Source: Salinirubellus litoreus | GTDB lineage: Archaea > Halobacteriota > Halobacteria > Halobacteriales > Haloarculaceae | Reading direction: 5' to 3' | NCBI RefSeq assembly: GCF_037335815.1 | Contig: NZ_CP147842.1 | Coordinates: 496,001 to 560,000, forward strand | DNA length: 64,000 bases | Shown here: positions 28,689-38,501 of the stretch, piece by piece | Position numbering within the stretch: position 1 is the stretch's first letter | Layout of the letters: every line of letters begins with the position of its first letter | The notes under the pieces: generated by a model | What the model was told of the DNA's origin: nothing | Database searches by the model: none | The model's input: the letters and a program-made list of their open reading frames with translations, nothing else | Made by a program: the position numbers and the translations under genes

Positions 28689-29065
28689 GCCTCCGCCGGA
28701 CGGAACGTGAGGAGCGGCGCTCCCTCATCGCGCGGTTCGGTGTCGAGAAGCACCTCGTCGCCGATGGCAATGTCCTCCGCGGTCGCCTCCCGGAGTTGGC
28801 CCGTGAGTTGTATCCCCTCAGCCAACTCGACGAGGAGGACGGTGTAGGGGGTCTCCCCGTGGAACTTCGGGGTCGTGACCGAGATCTCGGTGAACGACAG
28901 GACCTCACCCCGGTCCGAGAGCGCTTCCCGCGTCAACTCGGTCGACCCGCAGTCGGGACAGATCTGACGGGGTGGGAGCGTCGCCTCCCCGCACGCCTCG
29001 CAGACGAGGTACTGCCCGTCGCCCGATGCGATGGCGTCCGTGAAGTCGTCGAACCATGCAGGCAT
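28685..29065 (-). CDS. Zn-ribbon OB-fold protein (DUF35), thiolase partner
   Basis: A 126-residue protein with a zinc ribbon (CEACGEATLPPRQICPDCG, about residues 23-41) and a C-terminal OB-fold (LSFTEISVTTPKFHGETPYT...GDEVLLDTE). DUF35 proteins bind archaeal thiolases and channel the CoA thioester intermediates, as in the acetoacetyl-CoA thiolase/HMG-CoA synthase complex. It sits 2 bases downstream of the thiolase stop and overlaps the ligase start, which supports a complex or at least co-translation. The start at 29065 is an ATG. Confidence 0.9.
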   Translation of the reverse strand: MPAWFDDFTDAIASGDGQYLVCEACGEATLPPRQICPDCGSTELTREALSDRGEVLSFTEISVTTPKFHGETPYTVLLVELAEGIQLTGQLREATAEDIAIGDEVLLDTEPRDEGAPLLTFRPAEA

Positions 29066-29067
29066 AC

Positions 29068-30224
29068 TCACGCACCTCCGAGGACCGTCACGGTGGTGCT
29101 CGCACCGCTCCCGCCGACGTTGTGTGCGAGGGCGATCTCGGCGTCGTCGACCTGGTTCGGATGCCGTCCCTCGAGCTGTTTCGTCAGTTCGACGACTTGG
29201 CCGATCCCGGTCGCGCCCACCGGATGGCCCTTCCCGAGGAGGCCGCCCGACGTGTTGACCGGGAGTGTGCCATCGACCGCCGTCTCTCCCTCGACTGCCC
29301 CCCGTGTCCCCTCGCCCCGCTCGTAGAACCCCAGCGCCTCGATCGCCAGGACCTCCGCGATGGTGAAGCAGTCGTGGACCTCCACCACGTCGACCTCGTC
29401 GGGCGTGACGTCGGCATCGCGGTAGGCCGCCCGGGCCGCGCGCTCGGCCGCCGGCGTCCGGGTGATAGACGCCCGGTCCTGGAGTGCCACGGCGTCGCTC
29501 GACTGACCCGTCCCGAGAACGCTCGCCGACGTGTCGAGGTCGTTCTCCGCTGCGAACTCGTCGCTCACCATGACGACGGCGCTGGCCCCGTCGGAGACCG
29601 GACACGCGTCGTAGAGGACGAGCGGCGTGGCGATCGGTTTCGATTCCAGGACCTCCTCGGTGGTCAGTTCCTCTTGGAACTGTGCGAGGGGTTCTCGACT
29701 GCGTTGTTGTGGTTCTTGACCGAGACGGCGGCGAGATCCCCGTTCGTCGCATCGAACTCGTGCATGTAGCGGCGGGCCATGAGCGCGTAGATCCCGGGGA
29801 AGGTCAGCCCCTGCTCGTTCTCGTAGACATCGTCGGCCGCGTTGGCCAGCGCGTCGGTCACGTGCTCGATATCGGCGACGGACATGAGTTCGACCCCGCC
29901 CGCGAGCACCACGTCGGCAGCCCCCGATTCGATGGCCGACACGGCCTGCCGGATGGTCGCACCTCCGGACGCACAGGCGCTCTCGATCCTGACCGAGGCC
30001 GCCTCGCGGGCGCCGACGTGGTCCGCCAGGAGCGGTCCCATGTGCCCCTGGTCCTCGATGAGGTCGCCCATGAAGTTCCCGACGTAGACGGCGTCTACGT
30101 CACCGGGGAAGAGAGGGGTCCCTTCGAACGCCTCGGCGGCCGCCTCGCCGAACAGCTCCCGCGACGAGGACTCCGGGTGTTGGTCGTACTTCGTACTCGC
30201 TACGCTTGCGATTATCGCTCCCAT
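29068..30224 (-). CDS. Archaeal thiolase (acetyl-CoA C-acyltransferase family), frameshifted
   Basis: Two reverse frames rebuild a thiolase of about 385 residues starting at the ATG at 30224. The first holds the N-terminal half with the active Cys in RIESACASGGATI (about residue 85) and FPGIYALMARRYM. The second begins near 29690 and holds EVHDCFTIAEVLAIE (catalytic His region), NTSGGLLGKGHPVGATG (catalytic His) and NVGGSGAS near the C-terminus. The break is at a CCCC run near 29690; five Cs would restore AVENPLAQFQEEL. Archaeal thiolases with DUF35 partners condense or cleave acyl-CoA in mevalonate and fatty-acid/PHA metabolism. Confidence 0.87.
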
Positions 30225-30555
30225 CTCGTGCCCCGGTACCGTAACCCGGGGATTAACATCACCGGTCGTTCCCGTTCGACAGGAATCGACTATCGTCGCG
30301 CTTCGATCGGACACGGCTGACGTGAGGTCTTTCTTCCGATCAGCGATCGAGGCTAGGGTTCGTATCACTCATGCCTATCGTGGGCGATCGCCGGGTATGC
30401 CCAACTGGTGCGCTCGGTGTGGCCCTCGGCGAGGACGATATTCGTGTCTCCGTCATGGATGCACTCTCCCCACGGATCTGGATGACCGGCGCAGCGCTTC
30501 TCGTCCGGTCGTGCGCCACACACCGTCTATCGATGAGAAAGGATTGCGGAGCCGA
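30225..30555. other. Gap upstream of thiolase operon
   Basis: 331 bases between the thiolase start and the end of the lactonase-like gene, both on the minus strand. This holds the thiolase operon promoter; no clear TATA element stands out. No gene is supported. Confidence 0.4.
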
Positions 30556-31461
30556 TTACGGCGGACCGGGATTGTCAACGAGGGTGCTGTGCTCGCTGAA
30601 CATGAACTCGGGAAGGCTGATCTCTTCGGGATCGTATTCCGTACCGGGCACTTCGTTGTAGAGACGTGACACGACTTCACCGCGTTCGTTCGTCCGTGCA
30701 GGACGGTCGTGTACCGGCAGGACGAACTCGCCCTCGTAGAGCGCCTGCTTGACCGCGGTCTTCTCCTGTCGTTTGCTCGTCCCGTGGTTCCCCGTCGGTG
30801 CCGGCTCCTTGACGCCGACGCGCCCCGAGTTGGCGGGCGGGTGAGGCTCCTGAACCTGATCGTGGATATCGTAGATGACGTCGCCGCAGATGACGGCCGT
30901 CCCTTCGTCGGTTTCGACGTGCACGTTCATCGACCCCTCCGTGTGACCGCCGGCCGCGTGGCACGTGACGCCCGGGATGATCGTCTCCGGGCCGTCGTCG
31001 AGGTCGAGCAGCGCGAGCGCTTCGTCCTCGTGTAACCGATCGACGAGGTGTTTGACGTCCTCGGGTGGGTACTGCTTGCCCATGATCCCCGAGACGGAGT
31101 ACTCCATCTCCCGGCGGTTGAGTGCCACCGTCGTGCTCATCGGGAACTGATCGTCCTGGCCCCCGTGATCGATGTGCATGTGGGTGTGAAGGATCCACCC
31201 GATGTCCTCGAAGTCGTACCCGTGCTGTCCGAGTTGGTTCTCGAGTCTCATCTCCGGCGGCCGGTAGCCCTGCATCCCAAGCCGCTGCATGATGTCCTCC
31301 TCGCGGAATCCCGTGTCGACGAGTACGGGTTCCTCGCCGCCCTCGATCAGGAACGCGTTGGTCGGCGCGGGGACGTCCTGACCGAGCTCCCGACCCAGGA
31401 CGAGGAAGCTCGACTCGAGCGTGATGTCACCTGTGTCTAGTACCTTTATTTCGAGTCCCAT
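30556..31461 (-). CDS. N-acyl-homoserine-lactonase-like metallo-beta-lactamase
   Basis: A 301-residue MBL-fold hydrolase, start MGLEIKVLDTG at 31461. The metal motif HTHMHIDHGG (about residues 93-102), a later His in AAGGHTEGSMNV (about 160), the bridging Asp in VICGDVIYD (about 182) and HDRPAR near the C-terminus are present, in the arrangement of the AttM/AhlD lactonase family. True lactonases quench AHL signals, but related haloarchaeal proteins may hydrolyse other lactones or glutathione-type esters. It is upstream of the thiolase operon by sequence position but reads away from a separate promoter. Confidence 0.82.
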   Translation of the reverse strand: MGLEIKVLDTGDITLESSFLVLGRELGQDVPAPTNAFLIEGGEEPVLVDTGFREEDIMQRLGMQGYRPPEMRLENQLGQHGYDFEDIGWILHTHMHIDHGGQDDQFPMSTTVALNRREMEYSVSGIMGKQYPPEDVKHLVDRLHEDEALALLDLDDGPETIIPGVTCHAAGGHTEGSMNVHVETDEGTAVICGDVIYDIHDQVQEPHPPANSGRVGVKEPAPTGNHGTSKRQEKTAVKQALYEGEFVLPVHDRPARTNERGEVVSRLYNEVPGTEYDPEEISLPEFMFSEHSTLVDNPGPP

Positions 31462-32115
31462 GGGGATCAACCCGTTCGATCACGGGGCTCCAGGGGAGGT
31501 ATCGCTTCGGATACTTCTCGATCACTGGGATGTTACCGATCGACTATACGTGTGCGGAACTCCCCTTCTCGCCTGGCGAGGGTCGAACGTCGAGACCCCG
31601 GAGTGAAGGGGGCGGCGCATCGCTGTGGACGTCCCCGATCGCACCGACGGAACGATCACGGACGACGATCCCGGAGGAGGTTCTCGTTTTCCTTCCTCGG
31701 GTCGACGGCGAGTCCGAACTCGTTCTCATGGTTTCGGACGGGGCGAGTTGCCGTTGGGAAAGCAGGTACGCCAGCGGGGACTGCGCGAGGAACTCGAACC
31801 CGATCTCCGACGCGATCGACACCGAGTGGTGTTGACGGCCTCTCCACGCGGCCCGCGAGCGAAAGGCACCGAAACGATTCCTGCTCGGTGGAACCCGATC
31901 GGAGCAGCCCTGGCTCGAGAGACCATCTCGAGCCGGGGGACCGTCCCCACGGGCGAGGCCGGATCGGTTCTCGGACCGATCGGTACCCTCCTCCGATGCT
32001 GTCGACGAGAACGGTGCGCTCGAGCGCCGGTTACCGACCATCGGGACGAGACGATCCCGCGGCGGTCGACCGGGACGGCGATGTATATTTGCGGCTACAC
32101 GTCTCGCGTTATCGT
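31462..32115. other. 650-base gap with only noise frames
   Basis: Open frames exist on both strands but give Arg/Ser/Pro-rich proteins with no motif and mismatched codon use; I reject them. The right end holds the TATA box of the Usp at 32116. A decayed gene cannot be ruled out. Confidence 0.4.
32083..32090 (+). promoter_or_regulatory. TATA box of UspA at 32116
   Basis: GTATATTT is centred about 29 bases before the ATG, consistent with a leaderless mRNA. Confidence 0.55.
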
Positions 32116-32586
32116 ATGCCGACCAGAGTGCTTGTGCCGACCGAAGGTTCGCCCCTCTCGATGAAAGCCCTGGAAGTCGCCTTGACGGATTACCACGATG
32201 CCGGGATCGTGGTACTGCACGTCATGGATCCCATCGGATCGGGACTCAGCATCATCGACGTGATGCGGCCGAAGTTCGGCGACGGCGCCCCACCCGGCTC
32301 GGTGACGCCCGAGTACTGGGAGGAGTGGCACGAGCGGGCCGAAGCACGCGCCGAGGAGGTATTCGAGCGTGCTCGCGAGGTGGCCGGGGAGTACGACCAC
32401 GCCGTCGAAACCGTCCACGAGTTCGGCGACCCCGACGACGTCATCGTCGAGTACGCCGACGAGCACGACATCGATCGCATCGTCTTGGGCAGTCACTGCC
32501 GGACCGGCGCGGAGCGCTATCTCCTCGGGAGCGTCGCCGAGACGGTGGTCAGACGAGCGTCGGTCCCGGTCATGGTCGTCAGGTGA
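32116..32586 (+). CDS. Universal stress protein UspA family
   Basis: A 156-residue single-domain Usp beginning TRVLVPTEGS. The ATP-binding signature is present with one change: GSHCRTG...LLGSV, where Cys replaces the second conserved Gly. A longer loop (residues 45-75, MRPKFGDGAPPGSVTPEYWEEW) follows strand 2. Own promoter, and monocistronic. The Cys may be a chance substitution or a redox-sensitive site; that is speculative. Confidence 0.9.
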   Translation: MPTRVLVPTEGSPLSMKALEVALTDYHDAGIVVLHVMDPIGSGLSIIDVMRPKFGDGAPPGSVTPEYWEEWHERAEARAEEVFERAREVAGEYDHAVETVHEFGDPDDVIVEYADEHDIDRIVLGSHCRTGAERYLLGSVAETVVRRASVPVMVVR

Positions 32587-32845
32587 ACGGGCGCGCGAGT
32601 CGAGGGTCGTCCGGCGGATGTGAGCCGAACGGACGGGATCGACTCTGCGCTTCGACTCGTCGGACGTAGATAGCGGAGATACGTTACAGCACCCGTACCG
32701 GAGGTCTGGCGGGACTGGGGCAGTCGGGTACTCGACGCACACTCGAGTGGCGAACGGATGAGCGACCTACCTCCGTGCGAAGGGAAATCCAACGGGATGG
32801 GAACGACTACGGAGACTTTTGAAAGATCCGCGTTGAACCGGTACC

Positions 32846-33214
32846 ATGGCGAAACTCAACCGTCTCGAGTACGACGGAGTCTCGCACCAGCCGTGGAGCG
32901 AACCCACGCTCGCCGATCTCACGAGCGGACATACGGGGATGTCCGAAACGAGCGAGTGGGACGACCTGACACGGGGCCAGAAGCGACACATCAGGCATCA
33001 CTTCCTCGTTACCGTCGGCGAGACCGATTCGGACGGACTCCCGGAGACGTTCGGCCAACTGAAACTCCCCGTGGTGACTCCGAACCACAAGCTATCGAAG
33101 CAGGCAGTGGACAACGCCGACGCCCGGTTGGGTCAGGTCGAAAGCCTCGGAGACGTCGAGTCGGACGCCCGTACCCGCCTCACCAACCTCCAGGAGAACG
33201 AACTCGGCGAGTAG
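32846..33214 (+). CDS. Conserved small protein with phage-like KLP motif
   Basis: A 122-residue protein. Residues 40-60 (WDDLTRGQKRHIRHHFL) are helical and followed by ETFGQLKLPVVTPN...NADARLGQV. The pattern x-KLPV-x(10-15)-A-x-ARL resembles a short domain found beside Mu-like and HK97-type phage head or protease proteins, in which DCKLP is followed by ALxNAxARL. No other phage gene is near. It may be an orphan from an old provirus or a cellular offshoot. Function unknown. Confidence 0.6.
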   Translation: MAKLNRLEYDGVSHQPWSEPTLADLTSGHTGMSETSEWDDLTRGQKRHIRHHFLVTVGETDSDGLPETFGQLKLPVVTPNHKLSKQAVDNADARLGQVESLGDVESDARTRLTNLQENELGE

Positions 33215-33443
33215 GGGTCGGCGAGGGGTCCCCGGATCCGACCCGCCCTGAGAGCCCGTCAGTGGATCGTCCGGACGCTCCGAACGGAGGGCGTGTATCT
33301 CCCATCGAATGGGTCGAAACACGACGAGTACAGAACCCGTACACGGGGGGGCCGGGTTCCGATGATCGGTCGGTAAGGAAGCTTCCGTCGTACCGACTGC
33401 ATTCCTCGTGGAGACCGTTTCGCCGTCCGGAGGCCGAGAGACG

Positions 33444-36206
33444 TCACTCGGCGTCGGGGGGCGCGAACACCCGGTCGAGGACCTCGCTCGTACCGAGGTT
33501 CAACACGAGGAAGCCGACGAACGCGGCGCCGATCCAGGTCCACTCGTCCACCGAGAGCGGTCGAACCGCGAAGAACTCGTTGAGCGGCGTGTAGAGCACG
33601 AGTAACTGCAACAAGAGCGTGATCCCGATCGACCCGATCAACCACCTGTTCGAGAGGATCGAGAGGTCATACCGCGCCCGGATCACCTGGATCCGCACCA
33701 CCTCGACGACGACGAGGAACGTGAACAGCAGCGTCTGGGCGCGGATCAGGGTCGTGACCGTCAGCAGGCCGTAGAAGAACAGCGCGAGCCCGGTGACCGT
33801 CATGACGAGACCGATCACCGCGATCGAAGCCATCATCTGTCGGTTGATGACCGGCTCGTCCGAACCCCGTGGCGGTCGGTCGAGGATGTTCTCGGTCTTC
33901 GGATCGGCACCGAGCGCCAGCGCCGGGAGCCCGTCGGTCACCAGGTTGATCCAGAGGAGCATGACCGGCGTGAGGATCAGTGCCTCGGACTGCTCCGCGA
34001 AGAGCTCCGGGAACAGGAACGTCCCGACGAGGACGCCGACGAACACCACGAGCACCTCGCCGGCGTTGGCCGAGAGGAGGTAGTTCACGAACTTCCGGAT
34101 GTTGTCGAAGATGCCCCGGCCCTCGGCGATGGCGTCGCGGATCGTCGCGAAGTTGTCGTCCTGGAGGACCATGTCGCTGGCCTGCTGGGCGACGTCCGTC
34201 CCGCGGATCCCCATCGAGATGCCCACGTCGGCGTTCCGGAGCGCCGGCGCATCGTTGACGCCGTCGCCCGTCATCGCCACGTTGTGCTCGTTGGCCTGGA
34301 GCGCCTCGAGGATCCGGACCTTGTGGTCCGGATTGACACGAGCGAACACCTCGACGTCCTCGACGGCCTCCCGGAGTTCTTCCTCGGAGAGCGGCTCGAC
34401 CTCCTGCCCGGTCATGGCCCCCTCCGAGTCGAACCCGACCTCCTCGCCGATGGCCTTTGCCGTCTCGGCGTTGTCGCCGGTCACCATGACGACCCTGATC
34501 CCCGCGCTCCGGCAGTCCGCGACGGCGTCCGGGACCTCCTCGCGCGGCGGATCGAGCATCCCCTGGAGTCCGAGGAAGACCATCCCGTTCTCGATCTCCT
34601 CCTCGCTCGCGTCCGGGTCGCCGACCTCTTTCGACGCGAACCCGAGGACACGAAGCGCGTCGCCCGCGAAGGTCTCGTTTGTCTCGAGGATCGCCTCGCG
34701 CTTCTCGTCGGTGAGCTCCGAAACCTCCCCGTCTTCGAGGACGCGGTCGCAGTGGTCGAGCACCACCTCGGGAGCGCCCTTCATGTACGCGGTGGTGGGG
34801 TCCTCCTCGACGACGACGGTCATGCGCTTGCGTTCGGAGGAGAACGGGATCTCGCGGCGACGGTCGTGGTCGTAGTCGAGCCCGGCCTTCTCCGCGGAGA
34901 CGAGGAGGGCCGCTTCGGTCGGATCGCCCAGGTACTCCTTCTCCTCGGATTCGGGGGCGCGTTCGGCGTTGTTGCAGACCGCGCCACACCGGAGGACGGG
35001 TTCTAACTGGCCCGGATCGATCGACTCGTCGTTTAACTGGAACTCGCCCTCTGGTTCCGTCCCCGATCCGGTTACGGTGTACGTCTCACCCGACGTGTAG
35101 ATCCGCGTGACGGTCATCCGGTTCTCCGTGAGCGTCCCGGTCTTGTCCGTCACGATGACGTCGACAGACCCCAGGCTCTCGACGACGGGGAGCCGCCTGA
35201 CGAGCGCGTTCCGGTCGACCAGTCGCCGCGAACCGAGTGCCAGCGTGAACGTGACGACCGCGGGGAGGCCCTCGGGGACGGCCGCGACGGCGAGCGTCAC
35301 TCCGACGAGGAGGATCGTCAGCGGGCTCGCCGCCGTGAGCAGAAACTGGACCACGGCGACGAGCGCGATGAGGGCGATGACGCCGTAGCCGATCTGTTTC
35401 CCGAGCTGATCGACCTCCTTCTGGAACGGCGTCCGTTCGTCCTCCGCCTCCTGTATCTGGGTGGCGATGCTGCCGACCTCCGTATCCATGCCCGTTTCGA
35501 CCACGACAGCGGTTCCCCCGCCCCTGACGGCCGAGGTGTTCATGTAGACCATGTCGGTCCGGTCCGCCAGTGGCGCGTCCTCGTCGACAGCCTCGACCGA
35601 TTTTTGGACGTTCGTGCTCTCGCCGGTGAGCGCGGACTCGTTCGTCTCGAGACTATTGCCCTCGACGAGTCGGGCGTCGGCGGGAACCGCGTCGCCCTGT
35701 TCGAGGACCACGACGTCCCCTGGGACGATCCCGGTCGCATCGATGGAGACCTTCTCGCCGTCCCGCAGTACCGTCGCCTCGGGCGAGGACATCTCCCGCA
35801 GTGCCTCGATGGATTTCTCGGCCTGATAGTCCTGAACGAACCCGAAGACGCCGTTCGCGAGGAGGATCAGGAGGATGAGCGCGGCGTCGGTATAGTGGGG
35901 TTCGAATCCCGGGAACAGGCCGACGCCCAGCGAGAGGAGTGCTGCGAGGACGAGAATATAGATGAGGAAGTCCTGGAACTGCGAGAGGAAGATCTTCACG
36001 GCGGAGATCTCCTCCTCTCGACGGATCTCGTTCGGACCGTATTCCTCAAGTCGACGCTCGGCCTCCTCAGACGTGAGTCCCCCTTCGTCCGTGTCCACCC
36101 GTTCGAACACGTCCTCGGGTGCCAGACTGTGCCAGGCAGTCGATCCGACGTCCCCGTCTCGCGCTCCCTCTCCTCCTGGCTGCTCGGAGGACGCCGTCGT
36201 ACTCAT
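33444..36206 (-). CDS. Ca2+-type cation-translocating P-type ATPase (copy 1)
   Basis: A 920-residue P2-type ATPase. In order: N-terminal cation_ATPase_N region (EDVFERVDTDEGGLTSEEAERRLEEYG), ALTGEST (actuator TGES), AVAAVPEGLPAVVTFTLA (M4, PEGL typical of SERCA/PMR types), VIVTDKTGTLTE with phospho-Asp, YMKGAPEVVL (nucleotide binding), GDGVNDAPAL (hinge) and M5-M10 with NLVTDGLPALALG. The motifs point to Ca2+ or Mn2+ export. The gene is complete. The second copy at 44.3-46.9 kb is broken. CtpF, a family member, belongs to the mycobacterial DosR regulon, which fits the neighbourhood of Usps. Confidence 0.93.
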   Translation of the reverse strand: MSTTASSEQPGGEGARDGDVGSTAWHSLAPEDVFERVDTDEGGLTSEEAERRLEEYGPNEIRREEEISAVKIFLSQFQDFLIYILVLAALLSLGVGLFPGFEPHYTDAALILLILLANGVFGFVQDYQAEKSIEALREMSSPEATVLRDGEKVSIDATGIVPGDVVVLEQGDAVPADARLVEGNSLETNESALTGESTNVQKSVEAVDEDAPLADRTDMVYMNTSAVRGGGTAVVVETGMDTEVGSIATQIQEAEDERTPFQKEVDQLGKQIGYGVIALIALVAVVQFLLTAASPLTILLVGVTLAVAAVPEGLPAVVTFTLALGSRRLVDRNALVRRLPVVESLGSVDVIVTDKTGTLTENRMTVTRIYTSGETYTVTGSGTEPEGEFQLNDESIDPGQLEPVLRCGAVCNNAERAPESEEKEYLGDPTEAALLVSAEKAGLDYDHDRRREIPFSSERKRMTVVVEEDPTTAYMKGAPEVVLDHCDRVLEDGEVSELTDEKREAILETNETFAGDALRVLGFASKEVGDPDASEEEIENGMVFLGLQGMLDPPREEVPDAVADCRSAGIRVVMVTGDNAETAKAIGEEVGFDSEGAMTGQEVEPLSEEELREAVEDVEVFARVNPDHKVRILEALQANEHNVAMTGDGVNDAPALRNADVGISMGIRGTDVAQQASDMVLQDDNFATIRDAIAEGRGIFDNIRKFVNYLLSANAGEVLVVFVGVLVGTFLFPELFAEQSEALILTPVMLLWINLVTDGLPALALGADPKTENILDRPPRGSDEPVINRQMMASIAVIGLVMTVTGLALFFYGLLTVTTLIRAQTLLFTFLVVVEVVRIQVIRARYDLSILSNRWLIGSIGITLLLQLLVLYTPLNEFFAVRPLSVDEWTWIGAAFVGFLVLNLGTSEVLDRVFAPPDAE

Positions 36207-36279
36207 TGCCCGGGGGACGAAAGCGAGAGCGCGTTCGACGTATCGAGTCCCCGTCTTATCATCAATATGTTACCTACGA

Positions 36280-36540
36280 CTACGCATGCGCAAAAGACGG
36301 CACCGATATTCCCGGTCGGTGGGAAGTGCCCATCCCCGGCCGATCGTCGTCCGATACGAGCACACCGGCCGCGGGCCAGGTCCGCTGGTAGCGGACGATC
36401 CCCGGCGGCAACTCTCCGAGCTCGAGGACGTGGACGATGCACAGCTCGGCATCGAAGCGGTCGGCGAAAGCGATGGCCGCCTCGGCGGCGGCGTCGGCGA
36501 CATCGCTCCCATCCGTGGGGACCAGAATCCGATCGTACAT
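36280..36540 (-). pseudogene. UspA, N-terminal half only
   Basis: Starts MYDRILVPTDGS like other Usps in the window, but after IVRYQR the sequence loses the family pattern and ends at residue 86. The C-terminal ATP-binding half (G-x-x-G-x9-GS) is missing. A TATA-like CATAAAAT (36572-36579) lies about 35 bases upstream of its start on this strand. It is next to another, frameshifted Usp, so this end of the ATPase locus is rearranged. Confidence 0.7.
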
Positions 36541-36570
36541 GCGTTCTCTCTGTGGCTGGAGTCGGTGTGG

Positions 36571-37089
36571 TCATAAAATCGACCCGTGAACTCGGCGATG
36601 GACCCCGCGAGAGTCTGGATAGGGCCACACGGATCGTCCATCGGACGGCCGTTTGAGGCCCCGACTCCTCTGACGACGGTCACCGGGACAGGCGCCCGCT
36701 GGACGACGGTCCCTGCGACGTCGCCGAGTAGCACCCGGGAGACGAGCGACCTGCCGTGCGAGCCGATCACGATGAGGTCGATACCGTGCGCCTCCGTGCA
36801 CTCCGGAATGACCCGCGAGGGCTTTCCGAACTCCGTGACGGTTCGGACCTCGCTGGCGTGGTCTTCCGTCCGCTCGCGAATCTCGCCGAACAGTTCCTCG
36901 GCGCCCTCCACTGGACGGTCCCGGATTTCCGCCGGTCCGACGAGCATCTCGGCCCCCGTACCTCTCCTCGACGTGGTCGATGACGCGGAGAACGGTGATG
37001 CTGGCGTCCGGGTGGATGTCCAGTGCGAAGTCGAGAGCACGCTCGGCGAGCGGTGAATCGTCCATCGGAACCAAGACGTGTTCGACCAT
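36571..37089 (-). CDS. UspA family protein, frameshifted
   Basis: Starts at the ATG at 37089 (MVEHVLVPMDDSPLAERA). After HVEERYG the frame changes near 36955 in a GGGGG run; with four Gs the protein continues ERYGAEMLVGPAEIRD and reaches the ATP signature GSHGRSLVSRVLLGDVAG (GD replaces the usual GS). The C-terminal VPVTVVRG has no in-frame stop in that frame, so the exact end is uncertain. Length would be near 150 residues. Located between the truncated Usp and the Na/Pi carrier. Confidence 0.7.
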   Translation of the reverse strand: MVEHVLVPMDDSPLAERALDFALDIHPDASITVLRVIDHVEERYGGRDARRTGGNPGPSSGGRRGTVRRDSRADGRPRQRGPNRHGVRKALAGHSGVHGGARYRPHRDRLARQVARLPGATRRRRRDRRPAGACPGDRRQRSRGLKRPSDGRSVWPYPDSRGVHRRVHGSIL

Positions 37090-37196
37090 ACCACGAACCC
37101 TCGTCAACGGGTGCAACAGGTTCTCACGATACTTCCCCGTCGCCTGGGTTGTAGCCCCCCGTGACCCACTCGGGCCGGACTCGACCGGAAGGCACC

Positions 37197-38291
37197 TCAG
37201 TTCACCGCCAGCGGCACGAGCAGGAGCGCCAACGGCACCACCAGCAAGAACAGGACGAATGCGAGGAACACGCGTCGATCCTCGAGAAGCCGCTCGTCGA
37301 TGGCGACGATGACGCGACTGTAGGTGTCGTGGACGAGGAGCGCTCCCAGCGTGAGGAGCGTCGCGATCGCCAGGAGTTCGAGGACGACTGCGGTACCGAC
37401 GGCCGACTCGAGGAAGACGGCCACGACCAGGGTATCGATTAGCGTGCCGATGTTGGCGCCGAGCACGTACGGGATGAGTTCCTCGCGTTCGACGTAGCCC
37501 CGGTTGTAGAGGGGGACGATGACACCGAGCGAGAACGCCACGCTCGTCGTCACGCCAGTGACCAGCAGACCGATGGCGAACGACACCCAGGTGCGCTGCA
37601 AGCGACTGAAGAACCGCTTGCGGAGTGTCGCCGTGTCGACGTTCGCGAGGATCCGGTCGAACAGCTTCAGACTCGCGAACAGCACCCCGACCGCAACGAG
37701 GAACGACAGCACCGGGCCGATAGCGTTCGTGATCGTGGCGGTGAGCGGGTCAAAGAATCCCAGCGGGTCGGCGCTGACGGTCCACCCCCGACTGGCGGCG
37801 CGAAACGAGTCACCGAGGTACGGCAGCGCGAGATACCCGAAGGCGGTGACCGGGAGGTAGACAGAGAGCGTCAGGAGGAAGGTGAGTAGCCCCATGCTGA
37901 CCGATTTCTGCAGGGAGTAGCGCTCCTTCTGGAGGTAATCGAGCGCGCCGATGAAGACGACGATCGCCGCGGCGCCTAGCCGCGACCCGGCGACCATCAG
38001 GAACAGCTGTGGCGCGGAGACGATGTCGACCGTGAACAGCGAGAGGGCCAGCGCCGCGACCACCGACCCATTGGCGAGGGCGTACGCACCCGACCAACTC
38101 AGCCCGAGCGCGGAGGCGTCCCCGACGACGACCCGGAGGAACACCCGTTCGAGGAGCGGGGCCGCGGCGTCCGTGGCCGTCCCGAGCAACTGGACGGCGA
38201 ACAGGAACAGGAGGATCGCGCCGGCGGCACCGATGGGGAGGAGACGGGAAGACGAGAGTTCATCGGCCAGCTGGGAGAACCGAAATCTCAT
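37197..38291 (-). CDS. Na+/phosphate symporter-type (NptA/PNaS) carrier
   Basis: A 364-residue membrane protein from the ATG at 38291 (MRFRFSQL; a start at 38342 is also possible). About nine helices are visible. The signature of the sodium-phosphate family, a repeated QSS-like/GANIGT motif, is seen in the second half as GANIGTLIDTLVVAVFLESA; the first-half repeat is weaker. It lacks the PhoU-like C-terminus. The family carries Na+ and phosphate, but many archaeal members are untested. Followed on the same strand by Usps. Confidence 0.72.
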   Translation of the reverse strand: MRFRFSQLADELSSSRLLPIGAAGAILLFLFAVQLLGTATDAAAPLLERVFLRVVVGDASALGLSWSGAYALANGSVVAALALSLFTVDIVSAPQLFLMVAGSRLGAAAIVVFIGALDYLQKERYSLQKSVSMGLLTFLLTLSVYLPVTAFGYLALPYLGDSFRAASRGWTVSADPLGFFDPLTATITNAIGPVLSFLVAVGVLFASLKLFDRILANVDTATLRKRFFSRLQRTWVSFAIGLLVTGVTTSVAFSLGVIVPLYNRGYVEREELIPYVLGANIGTLIDTLVVAVFLESAVGTAVVLELLAIATLLTLGALLVHDTYSRVIVAIDERLLEDRRVFLAFVLFLLVVPLALLLVPLAVN

Positions 38292-38501
38292 CGGATGCGC
38301 CTCTTCGGAGCGGACGGATTCCACCACGAGCGAGACGGGCATCTGGGTCCCTCGTCCCACCGACGTACCGAGATAATGGCGCGACTGTCGAATCGAATCA
38401 TGCTGTTGCTAGCGACACTCCCGATCACTGGGCGCGTCGAATACCTACCGATGAAACCCTCCGCCCCACGATAGTCCGAACGGGCTCGTTCGATTCCATG
38501 G

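Noticed and set aside
31544..32041. 165-codon reverse frame in the 31.5-32.1 kb gap
   Set aside because: Ser/Arg-rich, no motif, mirrored by equally long forward frames; no promoter or codon signal.
32846..33214. Provirus
   Set aside because: A single phage-like domain without any head, tail, integrase or terminase gene is not enough.
33667..34989. 440-codon Arg/Gly-rich frame inside the P-type ATPase region
   Set aside because: Same strand but different frame, low-complexity composition; a shadow of the ATPase.
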